Shown here one piece after another: positions 15,487 to 24,386 of a DNA stretch of 44,923 bases. The DNA is taken from NCBI GenBank assembly GCA_032115775.1, contig JAUMBL010000019.1, positions 1 to 44,923 on the forward strand. The letters run 5' to 3'. How positions within the stretch are numbered: the first letter of the stretch is position 1; each line of letters starts with the position of its first letter. Position numbers and translations under genes: made by a program. The notes beneath the pieces were generated by a model. It was not told the origin of the DNA and did not search any database. It saw only the letters and a list, made by a program, of their open reading frames with translations. The DNA is from M3007 sp032115775. GTDB taxonomy: Bacteria; Bacteroidota; Bacteroidia; Chitinophagales; Saprospiraceae.

Positions 15487-17370
15487 ATGGAAGAAAAAAA
15501 TAATTTAAGCACAATTATCGGCCTGGGCCTTATTTTCCTGCTGCTGTATCTTTGGATGCAGTTCTCCGCACCGCCCAAACCCGCGGAATCCGCAGCCAAA
15601 AACGAGCCAAAAAAGGAACAGCCTGCCGCTAAAAATCCAGAACAAACGGTCAAGGCCGACAACGCTGCCGCACCCCTACCCGATTCGCTACAACAAAGCC
15701 TGGCGCAGGCACGCCTGGGCGCTTTTGCCCCGGCCGGCGTAGGAGAGGCAAAGACTTTCGTGCTTGAAAACGACAAACTGCGCGTTACCATCAACAGCAA
15801 AGGTGGTCGAATACAAGAGGTATTTTTAAAAAAATATTTCAAAATACTGCAAGACAGCGCCGGGAAAGAGACCAAAACACCCGTTCGGCTTTTAGAAGAC
15901 CCTAAAAACCGCTTCGAATACCAAATTCCCGTGTCAAACGCCGCAGCCGGTAAAGTCAATACCCGCGAACTGTACTTCGCCGGAACCCAAGCAGGCAATA
16001 CCCTCACGCTGCGCGCCCCGGCGGCAGGCGGCGGATACCTGGAACAACGGTACACACTCAGCCCGGACAGCTACGATATCGCCTATCAACTCGAATTGAG
16101 CGGCATGGCGGACGTGACGCCTGCAGGTAGCGCCATCCGACTGGATTGGGTCAATTTCCTCGACAAGCTGGAACTCAACCAGCAGTACGAGCGCACCATG
16201 TCCAGCGTGTACTTCAAAACGACCACGGAATCACCAGATTACTGCGACTGCCGCAGCGACGACGTGGAAAATCTGGGCGATAAATCCGTGCAGTGGATGG
16301 CGCACTCCAATCAGTTCTTTAATACGGCCCTGATTGCGCGCAACTTTCAATTCCGCAACTTCGTCGGCGAAACCCAAATGCGCACGGATACCGATGAAGA
16401 TCTGAAGGTGGTGAAATCTTCGGCAATCATCCCGATCCCGGAAGACGGGCAGGCTATCGCCAAGATGACCCTGTACTCGGGGCCAAACGAGTTCAGTACC
16501 CTGCAACATTTCGGATTGGCGCTCGAAGATATCATACCCTACGGCGCTAGCATTTTCGGCACCATTAATCGGTGGATTGTCCATCCCCTGTTCGATTCCC
16601 TGTCGAACTATATCGGCAATATGGGCATCGTGATCCTGATCCTGACGCTGATCGTCAAACTACTGGTGTACCCACTGACTTACCGCATGGTGTACAGCCA
16701 GGCCAAAATGTCGGCTCTGAAACCGCGTTTGGACGAACTGCGCAAAAAACACGGAGACGACCAACAGGCTATGTCGGTGGAAACTATGAAAATGTACAGC
16801 GAATTCGGCGTGAATCCGCTCGGCGGCTGCTTCCCGATTCTGCTCCAAATGCCGATCTGGTTCGCACTCTATCGGTTCTTCCCGGCGGCCATTGAATTCC
16901 GGCAGGCGCCTTTCCTCTGGGCAACCGATTTGTCGAGTTACGACGTCGCGCTACGACTCGGCTTTTCACTTCCAGGTTTAGGCGATCATATCAGCGCCTT
17001 TACGGTGATCTGGGTCGTCACCACGCTGTGGTACACCTGGTACAACATGAAACAAATGGACACCAGCGCGATGAACGCGAATCCTGCTCTGAAATATATG
17101 CAGTATTTCATGCCGGTCATGTTCATGTTCTTTTTCAACAGCTTCGCTTCGGGGCTTACTACCTACCTGTGCTTCAGCAACCTGCTCAACATCGGACAGA
17201 CGGTCGTTACTAAAGCCTGGTTCATAGACCACGATAAAATTCGCGAAAAACTCGAAGCCAATCGCGCAAAACCTAAAAAATCCGGCGGCTGGCGCGAGCG
17301 CTTCGAACAAGCGCTGAAAGAACAGCAGCGCGTGCAGGCAGAGAAAGAAAAACAACAAAAGAAGAAATAA
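15487..17370 (+). CDS. yidC: Membrane protein insertase YidC
   Basis: A 627-residue YidC/Oxa1 insertase that places proteins in the inner membrane, alone or with SecYEG. The start MEEKNNLSTIIGLGL gives the normal N-terminal helix at once. A Lys/Ala-rich periplasmic linker follows, then a large periplasmic beta-sandwich domain (about residues 90-350). The conserved core with five membrane segments begins at about residue 355 (FGTINRWIVHPLF...IVILILTLIVKLLVYPLTYRMVYSQAKM) and includes PLGGCFPILLQMPIWFALYRFF. The C-terminal tail is very basic (KKSGGWRERFEQALKEQQRVQAEKEKQQKKK) and may contact the ribosome. The gene is monocistronic; the tRNA-Leu gene comes next. Confidence 0.97.
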   Translation: MEEKNNLSTIIGLGLIFLLLYLWMQFSAPPKPAESAAKNEPKKEQPAAKNPEQTVKADNAAAPLPDSLQQSLAQARLGAFAPAGVGEAKTFVLENDKLRVTINSKGGRIQEVFLKKYFKILQDSAGKETKTPVRLLEDPKNRFEYQIPVSNAAAGKVNTRELYFAGTQAGNTLTLRAPAAGGGYLEQRYTLSPDSYDIAYQLELSGMADVTPAGSAIRLDWVNFLDKLELNQQYERTMSSVYFKTTTESPDYCDCRSDDVENLGDKSVQWMAHSNQFFNTALIARNFQFRNFVGETQMRTDTDEDLKVVKSSAIIPIPEDGQAIAKMTLYSGPNEFSTLQHFGLALEDIIPYGASIFGTINRWIVHPLFDSLSNYIGNMGIVILILTLIVKLLVYPLTYRMVYSQAKMSALKPRLDELRKKHGDDQQAMSVETMKMYSEFGVNPLGGCFPILLQMPIWFALYRFFPAAIEFRQAPFLWATDLSSYDVALRLGFSLPGLGDHISAFTVIWVVTTLWYTWYNMKQMDTSAMNANPALKYMQYFMPVMFMFFFNSFASGLTTYLCFSNLLNIGQTVVTKAWFIDHDKIREKLEANRAKPKKSGGWRERFEQALKEQQRVQAEKEKQQKKK

Positions 17371-17423
17371 GTGCTGTACGGTTTCGATCAGCGCGCAATC
17401 CGGTACGCAAATAAAAAAATGCG

Positions 17424-17431
17424 TATCTTTG
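17424..17431 (+). promoter_or_regulatory. Putative promoter -7 box of tRNA-Leu
   Basis: TATCTTTG fits the Bacteroidota TAnnTTTG box and lies 9 nt upstream of the first base of the tRNA, the spacing expected for a start of transcription at or just before the mature 5' end. Confidence 0.5.
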
Positions 17432-17440
17432 CAAAAAATC

Positions 17441-17774
17441 GCCCGGGTGGTGAAATGGTAGACACGAGGGACTTAAAATTTTGAGCCATTATGCGCGAAA
17501 GCCGTAATGGGATTCTGTCAAAATCGGTGAAACCTTACCGGAAAACCGGTTGGCAATGCCGAGCCAAGCCCGCGCGGAAACGCAAACAATACACGCGGGA
17601 AGGTGTAGAGACTGTACGGCAGATGCCTACGTTTAGCGCGCTAAATAGGGCAAAGACACAGTCCAGACCACAAACACGCAGCAAGCCGCTTGCTGTGTGG
17701 CAATGAAAATTGTAGCGGGTACGAAAATCCCTTGGCCTTAAAAGGCCGTGCAGGTTCGATTCCTGTTCCGGGCA
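17441..17774 (+). tRNA. tRNA-Leu(UAA), interrupted by a group I intron
   Basis: Exon 1 (17441-17474) and exon 2 (17724-17774) join to a class II leucine tRNA of 85 nt. The acceptor stem pairs GCCCGGG with TCCGGGC plus discriminator A, and CCA is not encoded. The D arm contains TGGTAGACAC. The anticodon stem pairs AGGGA with TCCCT and closes a 7-nt loop CTTAAAA, giving anticodon UAA. The long variable arm GGCC-TTAA-AAGGCC follows, then the T arm GCAGG-TTCGATT-CCTGT. The exon break falls directly after U34. Without removing the intervening 249 nt the anticodon arm cannot form. tRNA-Leu(UAA) reads UUA and probably UUG codons. Confidence 0.95.
17475..17723 (+). other. Group I intron in the anticodon loop of tRNA-Leu(UAA)
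   Basis: A 249-nt self-splicing-type intron sits between U34 and A35. Core elements seen: the 5' exon CUU can pair with GAG (17484-17486), giving the splice-site U-G wobble of P1. A P2-like hairpin CCATTA/TAATGG follows. A Q-type AATGCCGAGCCAAGCC is at 17555-17570, then P6 CCCGCG/CGCGGG. An R-type GAAGGTGTAGAGACT is at 17599-17613, pairing (GACT with AGTC) with the S-type AAAGACACAGTCCA at 17652-17665 as P7. P8 is TTTAGCG/CGCTAAA and P9 is CACGCAGCAAG/CTTGCTGTGTG. The terminal omega-G is 17723. These are the hallmarks of the IC3 introns known from cyanobacterial and plastid tRNA-Leu(UAA), at the same insertion site. It has no homing endonuclease frame, so it is not expected to be mobile alone. 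Confidence 0.93.
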
Positions 17775-17775
17775 C

Positions 17776-17808
17776 AAAAAAAGCCTGCCGGAAACGGCGG
17801 GCTTTTTT
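17776..17808 (+). terminator. Terminator of tRNA-Leu
   Basis: GCCTGCCG-GAAA-CGGCGGGC, an 8-bp GC-rich stem with a GNRA-type tetraloop, is preceded by A7 and followed by T6, two bases after the tRNA. Its symmetry means it can also end the convergent M28 peptidase transcript. Confidence 0.9.
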
Positions 17809-17863
17809 GTACACAATCGAGATGGCGCATCAGGCAGGTTGCCGAACGCAATACGGTTGGGTG

Positions 17864-19507
17864 TTACTTTCTATCCAAATTGAGCCGGTACGGGCGGTTT
17901 GCCAAATCCCATGCCGTATAAAAAGCAAGTTTGGCGCGTTTCTCCAGCATCTCAAAATTGATCTTATCCGCTGTGTCCGTAGGCCGGTGGTAATCGTCGT
18001 GGGTTCCATTGAAAAAGAAGACCACCGGAACACCGTTTTGGGCAAAATTATAGTGGTCGCTGCGCTCGTAATAGTGGTTCGGATCGTCGGGCGCATCGTA
18101 TTTGTAATCCAGCGCTAATTTTGTATAATCCGAATTGTTGCGCTCTACGATTTCCTTGAGTTCGCTGCTGAGGCGGTCAGATCCGATGGAGTAAATATAT
18201 TCCGGATTATCAGCGTGCAATTTATCTACGCGGCCGATCATGTCAATATTGACGTTCGCGACGGTTTTTTTGAGCGGAAAAATCGGAAAGTCTGTGTAAA
18301 ATCCGGAACCTAACAATCCTTTTTCCTCGCCGCTCACCAACATGCACACGACGCTTCGTTTGGGGCCCGCACCGTTTTTCTTCGCTTGTACAAACGCGCG
18401 GGCAATTTCCATCACCCCGGAGGTGCCGGAAGCATTATCGTCCGCACCGAAGTAGATGGTTTCGTCCACACCGCCCAAGTGGTCATAGTGCGCGGTGACA
18501 AAAATGTATTCGTCTTTCAGAATCGGGTCGGAGCCCTCGATGAACGCGAGCACGTTGGAGCCTTCCAGCGTAGTGCGTTCTTTATCCAGCCGCATTTCTA
18601 ATTCCGTTTTGACTTTCACCGGTTTGAACGCGCCTTTTTCATTCAGAGACGCGAGCGCCGCTTCCACCTTTTCCGATTTTTTTCCAAGGAGTACCTCAGC
18701 CAATTCCGGCGTAATAAAGAGGTGCTGGATCATTTCGTCTGATTTTTTGACCGTGCCGGATTCGGCGGCATCCCAGCCGCGCGTAGAGATCAACCGGCTG
18801 TTGATGCGCAGGTTTTCTTTAAATCGGGTATCCACAATAATGGCCAGGGCGGCGCCGTTGGCCTTGGCGAGCTCCACCTTCCGTTTCCAGTCCAGCGACC
18901 AGGTTGTTCGGTTTCCGTCTTTGCCCAGCAGCGCTTTCCCCTCCGCGTTGATTGGCTCTCCGCTGTAAAACAAGACCGCTTTCCCCTTCACATCGGCGCC
19001 TTTATAATGGTCATAGGCGCCCTCCTGTATTCCATATCCCACAAAAACCACTTCCCTGAATTGAATCATGGGCGTATCTGCGCAAAATGTGTGGAAAACG
19101 TAAAAATCCTCCCGGTTTTTGTACTCGGTGTCGCCAACTTTAACGCCCAAATCCTTCCAGGTCGTTTTTTCCAGTTTGTAGTGCTGTTCATACGTGCGTC
19201 GGTCGCCGACGGGCGGCAGGCCCATTTCTTTAAACTGCGCAGCGATGAACTCCGCCGCCAGTCGCTGGCCTGTTTCGCCGGTTTCTCGGCCGAACATGGT
19301 AGCAGAGGCGAGCGTATCCACCAATTTTTTTATATTTTCTGACCGAATTGTCGCGCTATACGGCACCGGATCCGGCAGTACGTATGGTGGGAATTGATTT
19401 TTTTTGTCAACAACGGGCGCTCCCTGAGCCAAGAGCCCGGAGGCGGCGAGCAGGAACATACCGAGGAGTGTACTGCGATCTGCGCCCAAAAAACGTAAGA
19501 ATGTCAT
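17864..19507 (-). CDS. Secreted M28-family zinc aminopeptidase
   Basis: A 547-residue exported metallopeptidase; the signal peptide has hydrophobic residues about 13-27, ending LLAQG. A PA (protease-associated) domain covers about residues 120-300. The M28 catalytic domain follows with the co-catalytic zinc ligands in order: H in VTAHYDHLGG, bridging D in GADDNASGTSG, catalytic and zinc E-E in SGEEKGLLGS, D in VNIDMIGR, and H in THDDYHRPTDT. All are intact. It probably trims N-terminal residues from peptides in the periplasm or outside the cell. rpiB lies upstream on the same strand, with its stop 32 nt before this start, so the two may be one transcript. Confidence 0.95.
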   Translation of the reverse strand: MTFLRFLGADRSTLLGMFLLAASGLLAQGAPVVDKKNQFPPYVLPDPVPYSATIRSENIKKLVDTLASATMFGRETGETGQRLAAEFIAAQFKEMGLPPVGDRRTYEQHYKLEKTTWKDLGVKVGDTEYKNREDFYVFHTFCADTPMIQFREVVFVGYGIQEGAYDHYKGADVKGKAVLFYSGEPINAEGKALLGKDGNRTTWSLDWKRKVELAKANGAALAIIVDTRFKENLRINSRLISTRGWDAAESGTVKKSDEMIQHLFITPELAEVLLGKKSEKVEAALASLNEKGAFKPVKVKTELEMRLDKERTTLEGSNVLAFIEGSDPILKDEYIFVTAHYDHLGGVDETIYFGADDNASGTSGVMEIARAFVQAKKNGAGPKRSVVCMLVSGEEKGLLGSGFYTDFPIFPLKKTVANVNIDMIGRVDKLHADNPEYIYSIGSDRLSSELKEIVERNNSDYTKLALDYKYDAPDDPNHYYERSDHYNFAQNGVPVVFFFNGTHDDYHRPTDTADKINFEMLEKRAKLAFYTAWDLANRPYRLNLDRK

Positions 19508-19539
19508 GGAAAATTTTCTTTTTAAAGCGTTAAACGATT

Positions 19540-19971
19540 TCAGGAGCAGGCAATTTTATTAACGCGGCGGGTATGCCGACCGCCTTCAAATTCGGTTGTT
19601 AGGAAGACCAAGACCATGGCCTGTGCCAGAATTTCCGGCACAAACCGGGCAGGCACCGCAATAATATTAGCGTCGTTGTGTGCGCGGGCTAACTGCGCAA
19701 TCTCTTCCGTCCAGCAAAGCGCACAACGAACGGCCTGATGCTTGTTGGCCGCCATGGCTACGCCGTTGCCGCTGCCGCAAATCAGGATACCGCGATCCGC
19801 CTGTCCGGACGCAACCGCCTCCGCTACCGCGTGTGCAAAATCGGGATAATCCACCGATTCGCTGGAATGGGCGCCAAAATCCTGCACCATATACCCCCTG
19901 CTTTGGAGCATAGCAACCAGGCTGTTTTTGTAATCGAATCCTGCGTGATCGCAGCCAATGGCAATTTTCAT
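19540..19971 (-). CDS. rpiB: Ribose-5-phosphate isomerase B
   Basis: A 143-residue LacA/RpiB-family enzyme interconverting ribose 5-phosphate and ribulose 5-phosphate in the pentose phosphate pathway. Start chosen at MKIAIGCDHAGF, the canonical N-terminus. The active-site segments GCDHAGFDYK, the anion-binding ICGSGNGVAMAANK (with the usual Cys and GSGNG loop), and SHNDAN-like RAHNDANIIAVPARFV are present. The length is normal. It links the xylose-derived xylulose 5-phosphate flux to nucleotide precursors, although it is far from xylAB. Its promoter box lies at 19994-20001, and the M28 peptidase gene is directly downstream. Confidence 0.95.
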   Translation of the reverse strand: MKIAIGCDHAGFDYKNSLVAMLQSRGYMVQDFGAHSSESVDYPDFAHAVAEAVASGQADRGILICGSGNGVAMAANKHQAVRCALCWTEEIAQLARAHNDANIIAVPARFVPEILAQAMVLVFLTTEFEGGRHTRRVNKIACS

Positions 19972-19993
19972 AGGAGACCGTTTATTAATTGCG

Positions 19994-20001
19994 CAAAGAT
20001 A
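19994..20001 (-). promoter_or_regulatory. Putative promoter -7 box of rpiB
   Basis: Minus-strand TATCTTTG (plus CAAAGATA), 22 nt before the rpiB start. It matches TAnnTTTG; a T-rich stretch stands at the -33 distance. Confidence 0.5.
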
Positions 20002-20083
20002 GCTGTTTATATAAAAACGCACTTTGCTCATTTTATCTATTTGCCAAATCGCGAATAAAAGATTCCCGCCGTATTTTTGCAGG

Positions 20084-20091
20084 TATATTTG
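20084..20091 (+). promoter_or_regulatory. Putative promoter -7 box of the subtilase gene
   Basis: TATATTTG matches TAnnTTTG, 18 nt upstream of the ATG at 20110. No -33 box is recognised. Confidence 0.4.
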
Positions 20092-20109
20092 CGTTTGAAA
20101 CACCGGCAC

Positions 20110-21903
20110 ATGAACTTTCTCCCGCGCTTCCTGGCGCTCCTACTCCTCGCCCCGATCACCCTTCCCGCTCAACCTGCCAATGCATGGCGCCACAAAATCG
20201 CTCCTGAAGTACGCGCAGCCCTCGACCGCGGAGCGTCTTCCGACGTGCTGGTTTGTTTCCGCGAAAAAGCGGATCTCCGCGGCGCATCAACCCGCACGGA
20301 TAAAAAGGCAAAAACGCGCTTCGTCTATGATGCGCTCCTACAAACCGCCGCACGCGCGCAAACCCGCGCCCTCGCGCTCGCACGCGCCGAAAATGCCGGA
20401 GCGAATACCCTGTTTTTAGTCAATGCCCTCGCCGTAGATCAAGCCTCCCCCGAACTTCTCCGCCGCCTGGCGAAATTGCCGGAAGTAGAAGCTATCAGCC
20501 CGGATCCCTGGATTGAAATGCCGCCGCCGGTTCGGGAGATCGCCACCGGCCAACGAAACAGCATCGAATGGGGCGTGGAACGCATCAATGCCCCAACCGT
20601 ATGGACCATGGGTTACACCGGACAGGGCGTGACCGTCGGCGGCGCCGATACCGGCTATGACTGGCTACACCCGGCTATCCTGCCGCACTACCGCGGTTAT
20701 AATACGGCAACCGGCAGCGCCAACCACCAATATAACTGGCACGACGCCATCCACGAACTAAACCCGCTGAACGGCGATGCCAACAACGATCCGCTGAACA
20801 ATCCCTGCGGTCTGAATGCGCCCGCGCCTTGCGACGACCACAACCACGGCACCCATACGGCAGGAACCATGACCGGCGACGACGGCCAAGGCAATCAAAT
20901 CGGCGTCGCGCCCGGCGCATCCTGGATCGGCTGCCGGAATATGGAACGCGGCTGGGGCCGCCCCTCCAGCTACCTCGAATGCTTCCAGTGGTTCCTCGCC
21001 CCCACCGACCTGAACAATGAAAATGCCGATCCAGACAAAGCGCCGGACGTAATCAACAACTCTTGGTACTGCGCCGATATCGAAGGCTGTACCGACCTCA
21101 CCGTCAATGAACTCCTCCGACAAGCCGTCATCGCCCTCAAAAGCGCCGGGGTGTTCGTCGTCGTTTCCAATGGCAATGCAGGCTCGAATTGTGCAAGCAC
21201 CGACGGCCCGCCGGCCTACTTTGCGGAAAGCTTCAGTATCGGCGCCACCCGGGCGGATGATACCATCGCCGGATTCAGCAGCCGCGGCCCGGTGCTGATT
21301 GATAATAGCCTGCGAATCAAACCCAATGTCACGGCGCCGGGTCAGAGCGTGCGCTCCTGCATTCGCAACGGCGAATATGCCAGTTTCAGCGGCACCAGCA
21401 TGGCAGGCCCCCATGTGGCCGGCCTCGTGGCGCTCGTCCTATCCGCACAGCCCTTGCTGGCCGGACAAGTCGAGGCGCTGGAAACCATCATCGAAGAAAC
21501 GGCCATCCCGACGATCGGCCCAGCCGATTGCAGCGACGACAATGGGGCGGCATACCCCAATAATACCTACGGATTCGGCCGCGTGGACGCGCTCGCTGCC
21601 GTCAATTTGGCACTCGCATGGTCGCCTCCCTCCAACACCGTTAACCCATACCCGCCGGCTGTGCTGCGTATCTTTCCCAACCCTGCCGACGACCAACTTT
21701 TCCTCGAACTCCAGCATGGGCAAGCCCTGCACCAAATCGAGTGCTTCAGCCCGGGAGGCCGCCTAATGTTCCGTACCACCCTCCAGGCGCAGGCCGAACA
21801 GGAAACGATCCGAATCAACACCCGGGATTGGCCCGCCGGCATGTATCTGCTCCGACTCTCCGGCAACGAAGAGACCTTGAGCAGAAAGTTTTTTAAAAAT
21901 TGA
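20110..21903 (+). CDS. Secreted S8 subtilisin-like serine protease with T9SS sorting domain
   Basis: A 597-residue protease starting at MNFLPRFLALLLL. It has a Sec signal peptide to about residue 25 (LPAQPANA) and an I9-type propeptide to about 135. The catalytic domain carries the triad D180 (GGADTGYDW), H246 (HNHGTHTAGT) and S430 (SGTSMAGPHVAG); all are intact. The C-terminal ~80 residues form a type A T9SS domain (RIFPNPADDQLFLEL...PAGMYLLRLSG...RKFFKN), which sends the protein through the type IX secretion system for release or surface attachment. Six or more Cys in the catalytic domain suggest disulphides. The next gene, 74 nt downstream, also has a T9SS tail. Confidence 0.95.
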   Translation: MNFLPRFLALLLLAPITLPAQPANAWRHKIAPEVRAALDRGASSDVLVCFREKADLRGASTRTDKKAKTRFVYDALLQTAARAQTRALALARAENAGANTLFLVNALAVDQASPELLRRLAKLPEVEAISPDPWIEMPPPVREIATGQRNSIEWGVERINAPTVWTMGYTGQGVTVGGADTGYDWLHPAILPHYRGYNTATGSANHQYNWHDAIHELNPLNGDANNDPLNNPCGLNAPAPCDDHNHGTHTAGTMTGDDGQGNQIGVAPGASWIGCRNMERGWGRPSSYLECFQWFLAPTDLNNENADPDKAPDVINNSWYCADIEGCTDLTVNELLRQAVIALKSAGVFVVVSNGNAGSNCASTDGPPAYFAESFSIGATRADDTIAGFSSRGPVLIDNSLRIKPNVTAPGQSVRSCIRNGEYASFSGTSMAGPHVAGLVALVLSAQPLLAGQVEALETIIEETAIPTIGPADCSDDNGAAYPNNTYGFGRVDALAAVNLALAWSPPSNTVNPYPPAVLRIFPNPADDQLFLELQHGQALHQIECFSPGGRLMFRTTLQAQAEQETIRINTRDWPAGMYLLRLSGNEETLSRKFFKN

Positions 21904-21977
21904 CCGATTCGGCTTTCGCCGTTTCTTCAAATCAGAACTGATATATTATTTTTCCTATTTCTCACTTGCTTGTTTTC

Positions 21978-24350
21978 ATGAAAAAAAGATTCCTCTGCGT
22001 ATTCGGTATGTTGATAGGCGGACTCCCGCTGTTCGCCCAAAATTTCAATGTACAACTGCGCGCCAAAATGACCTTCCCCGGCCAAACGCTCGCCAATATT
22101 TGCGGTTACACCCAGAATAATCGGGAATATGCCCTCATCGGCGCCTCAAAAGGCCTGATCATCGCGGAAATTACCAATCCGGACAACCCGACTACCATCG
22201 TGCAAATACCCGGTCCGGATAATCTTTGGAAAGAAATTAAAACCTATCGGAACTTTGCATACGTCACCTCAGAAGGCGGCGGCGGCCTCCAAATTGTCAA
22301 CATGAGCGCGCTGCCGTCCGCCGCGCTACCGTACAAAAGCTATACCGGCGACGGCGCGATTGCAGGCCAACTCAATACGATCCACGCCCTGCACATAGAT
22401 ACCACGGCAGGGTTCGTTTATCTGTACGGCAGCAACCTTTTCCAAGGCGGCGCCGTGGTGTTGGATTTGAACGCAGACCCCTACAATCCCACGTACGTCG
22501 GCCGTTTTAACCAGCTCGGATATATCCACGACGGATTCGCAGACAACGATACCTTGTACTCGGGTCATATTTACGCCGGCTTGCTGGCCATCGTGGATAT
22601 GAGCGATAAAAACAACCCGGTGCTACTCGGTTCCGTCGAAACGCCGGGCAAATTTACCCATAACGCCTGGCTGACCGACAACCACAAGGCGATCCTTACC
22701 ACCGATGAAACGACGCCCTCCTTCCTCGCCTCCTACGATATCAGCGATCCAACGGACATTAAAGAACTAGACCGTTTCTCCACCAATGACGGCTACGGCT
22801 CCATCGGACATAATACGCACATCCTGAACGATTGGGCAATTACCTCCTGGTACACGGACGGCTTCACCCTGGTGGATGCGCACAAGCCCGATAACCTGGT
22901 CATGACGGGCTGGTACGACACCTGGAACGGCACCGGCCCAAACTTTGACGGATGCTGGGGCGTGTACCCCTTTTTCCCCTCCGGTACCATCATCGCCTCG
23001 AATATCGAACCCGGCGAACTCTTTATCCTGACCCCGAATTACGTGCGCGCCTGCTACCTCGAAGGTACGGTAAAAGGCAGCTGCACGGGTTTGCCGCTCA
23101 ATGGCGCTTCCATCACGGTGAACTCCAACGTGCCGCAGGTAAATACGATCACCCGCGCGACCGGGGTGTTCAAAACCGGACAGCACCTGCCAGGGCTGTT
23201 CACCGTCACGGTGAGCGCGCCCGGCTATCAATCCCAAAACTTTGATGTCACCTTTGCACCGGGCGAGACCATCCAACTCGACGTGGTGCTCGAACCGGTC
23301 TCGGCATTCAACGTCTCCGGCCAGGTGATCAACGGCAAAACGCTGGCGCCAATTCCAAACGCGCCGCTGGTGGTGTTCAATACGCAGCAAACCTATAACA
23401 TCTTCACCAACGCCAACGGGCAGTTCGATCTCGATTGCATGCTGGGCGGCGTGTACCAAGTTGTCGCAGGCGCCTGGGGATTCCTACCGTCCACAGCCCT
23501 GAATATCAACAGCAACGGGGTGGTTAATATCGCCCTAGAACCCGGCTATTACGATGATTTTGTACTCGATTACGGATGGCAAGGCTCGGCTACCGGCTCC
23601 TCCGGCGACTGGACGCGCGGCGAACCGCTCGGCACCACGTACCAGGGACAGATCGCTAACCCAGACAGCGACGTGTCCACCGACGGCGGCGCCCAGTGCT
23701 ATGTGACCGGCAATGGCGGCGGCGCGGCCGGCGCCGACGACGTGGACAACGGCGCCGTGACGCTAGAATCTCCCGTGATGCAACTCGCAGCCTTTGACGA
23801 CGCCATCCTGAGTTTCTACTACTGGTTCTTCAACAGCGGCGGCCAGGGAACGCCCAACGATAACCTCGAGGTCATACTCTCTAATGGCACGCAAGAAACT
23901 ACGCTCTTGCTGGAAAATAACTCCGAAAGCGCCTGGCGCTGGTCGGGCGAATTGTCCCTAAAGTCTTTCCTGCCGCTGACCAATCAAATGACCGTCCGCT
24001 TCACCGCAACCGATAACGCCCCCGGCCACCTCGTAGAAGCCGCCCTGGATCAGTTCCTCGTAACGCCAATCGGCAGCGTATCCACCAACACGCCAGTAGA
24101 TGCCGCCGCCCAACTGAAGGTCATGCCCAACCCCAGCGCCGATGCGTTTCGACTGCAATACGATTGGCCCGGAAAAGAACAGTCGCAATTAGAACTCTGC
24201 AATCTACTCGGACAAACTGTGATCCGCCGCCAACTGAACGCAGCAGCCGGCGTAATCACCTTCGGACAGGAACTCGCCCCAGGCGTCTATTTCCTGACGC
24301 TCCGCAGCGCCGGACGCCAAAGCGCGCCGGTTAAATTGATTAAAAATTAA
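21978..24350 (+). CDS. Choice-of-anchor B family protein with T9SS sorting domain
   Basis: A 790-residue exported protein; the signal peptide ends near LFAQN. Residues ~20-360 are LVIVD-type repeats (KGLIIAEITNPDNP, GGLQIVNMSALP, GAVVLDLNADPYNP, GLLAIVDMSDKNNP, FLASYDISDP, GFTLVDAHKPDN), a beta-propeller-like region typical of the choice-of-anchor B family. Two carboxypeptidase-regulatory-like (transthyretin-fold) repeats follow at about 360-525 (LEGTVKGSCTGLPLNGASI; VSGQVINGKTLAPIPNAPL). A lectin/MAM-like beta-sandwich covers about 530-700, and a type A T9SS tail ends the protein (KVMPNPSADAFRLQY...APGVYFLTLRS). The role is probably surface or extracellular, but no substrate is known. It may be co-transcribed with the subtilase. 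Confidence 0.9.
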   Translation: MKKRFLCVFGMLIGGLPLFAQNFNVQLRAKMTFPGQTLANICGYTQNNREYALIGASKGLIIAEITNPDNPTTIVQIPGPDNLWKEIKTYRNFAYVTSEGGGGLQIVNMSALPSAALPYKSYTGDGAIAGQLNTIHALHIDTTAGFVYLYGSNLFQGGAVVLDLNADPYNPTYVGRFNQLGYIHDGFADNDTLYSGHIYAGLLAIVDMSDKNNPVLLGSVETPGKFTHNAWLTDNHKAILTTDETTPSFLASYDISDPTDIKELDRFSTNDGYGSIGHNTHILNDWAITSWYTDGFTLVDAHKPDNLVMTGWYDTWNGTGPNFDGCWGVYPFFPSGTIIASNIEPGELFILTPNYVRACYLEGTVKGSCTGLPLNGASITVNSNVPQVNTITRATGVFKTGQHLPGLFTVTVSAPGYQSQNFDVTFAPGETIQLDVVLEPVSAFNVSGQVINGKTLAPIPNAPLVVFNTQQTYNIFTNANGQFDLDCMLGGVYQVVAGAWGFLPSTALNINSNGVVNIALEPGYYDDFVLDYGWQGSATGSSGDWTRGEPLGTTYQGQIANPDSDVSTDGGAQCYVTGNGGGAAGADDVDNGAVTLESPVMQLAAFDDAILSFYYWFFNSGGQGTPNDNLEVILSNGTQETTLLLENNSESAWRWSGELSLKSFLPLTNQMTVRFTATDNAPGHLVEAALDQFLVTPIGSVSTNTPVDAAAQLKVMPNPSADAFRLQYDWPGKEQSQLELCNLLGQTVIRRQLNAAAGVITFGQELAPGVYFLTLRSAGRQSAPVKLIKN

Positions 24351-24386
24351 AAACCATAAATTCTTTTCAAATAAAAACAATATTTT

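Noticed and set aside
17491..17706. A 71-codon open frame inside the tRNA intron as a protein or homing endonuclease
   Set aside because: It coincides with conserved group I core helices, is highly basic with no LAGLIDADG, GIY-YIG or HNH motif, and is too short.
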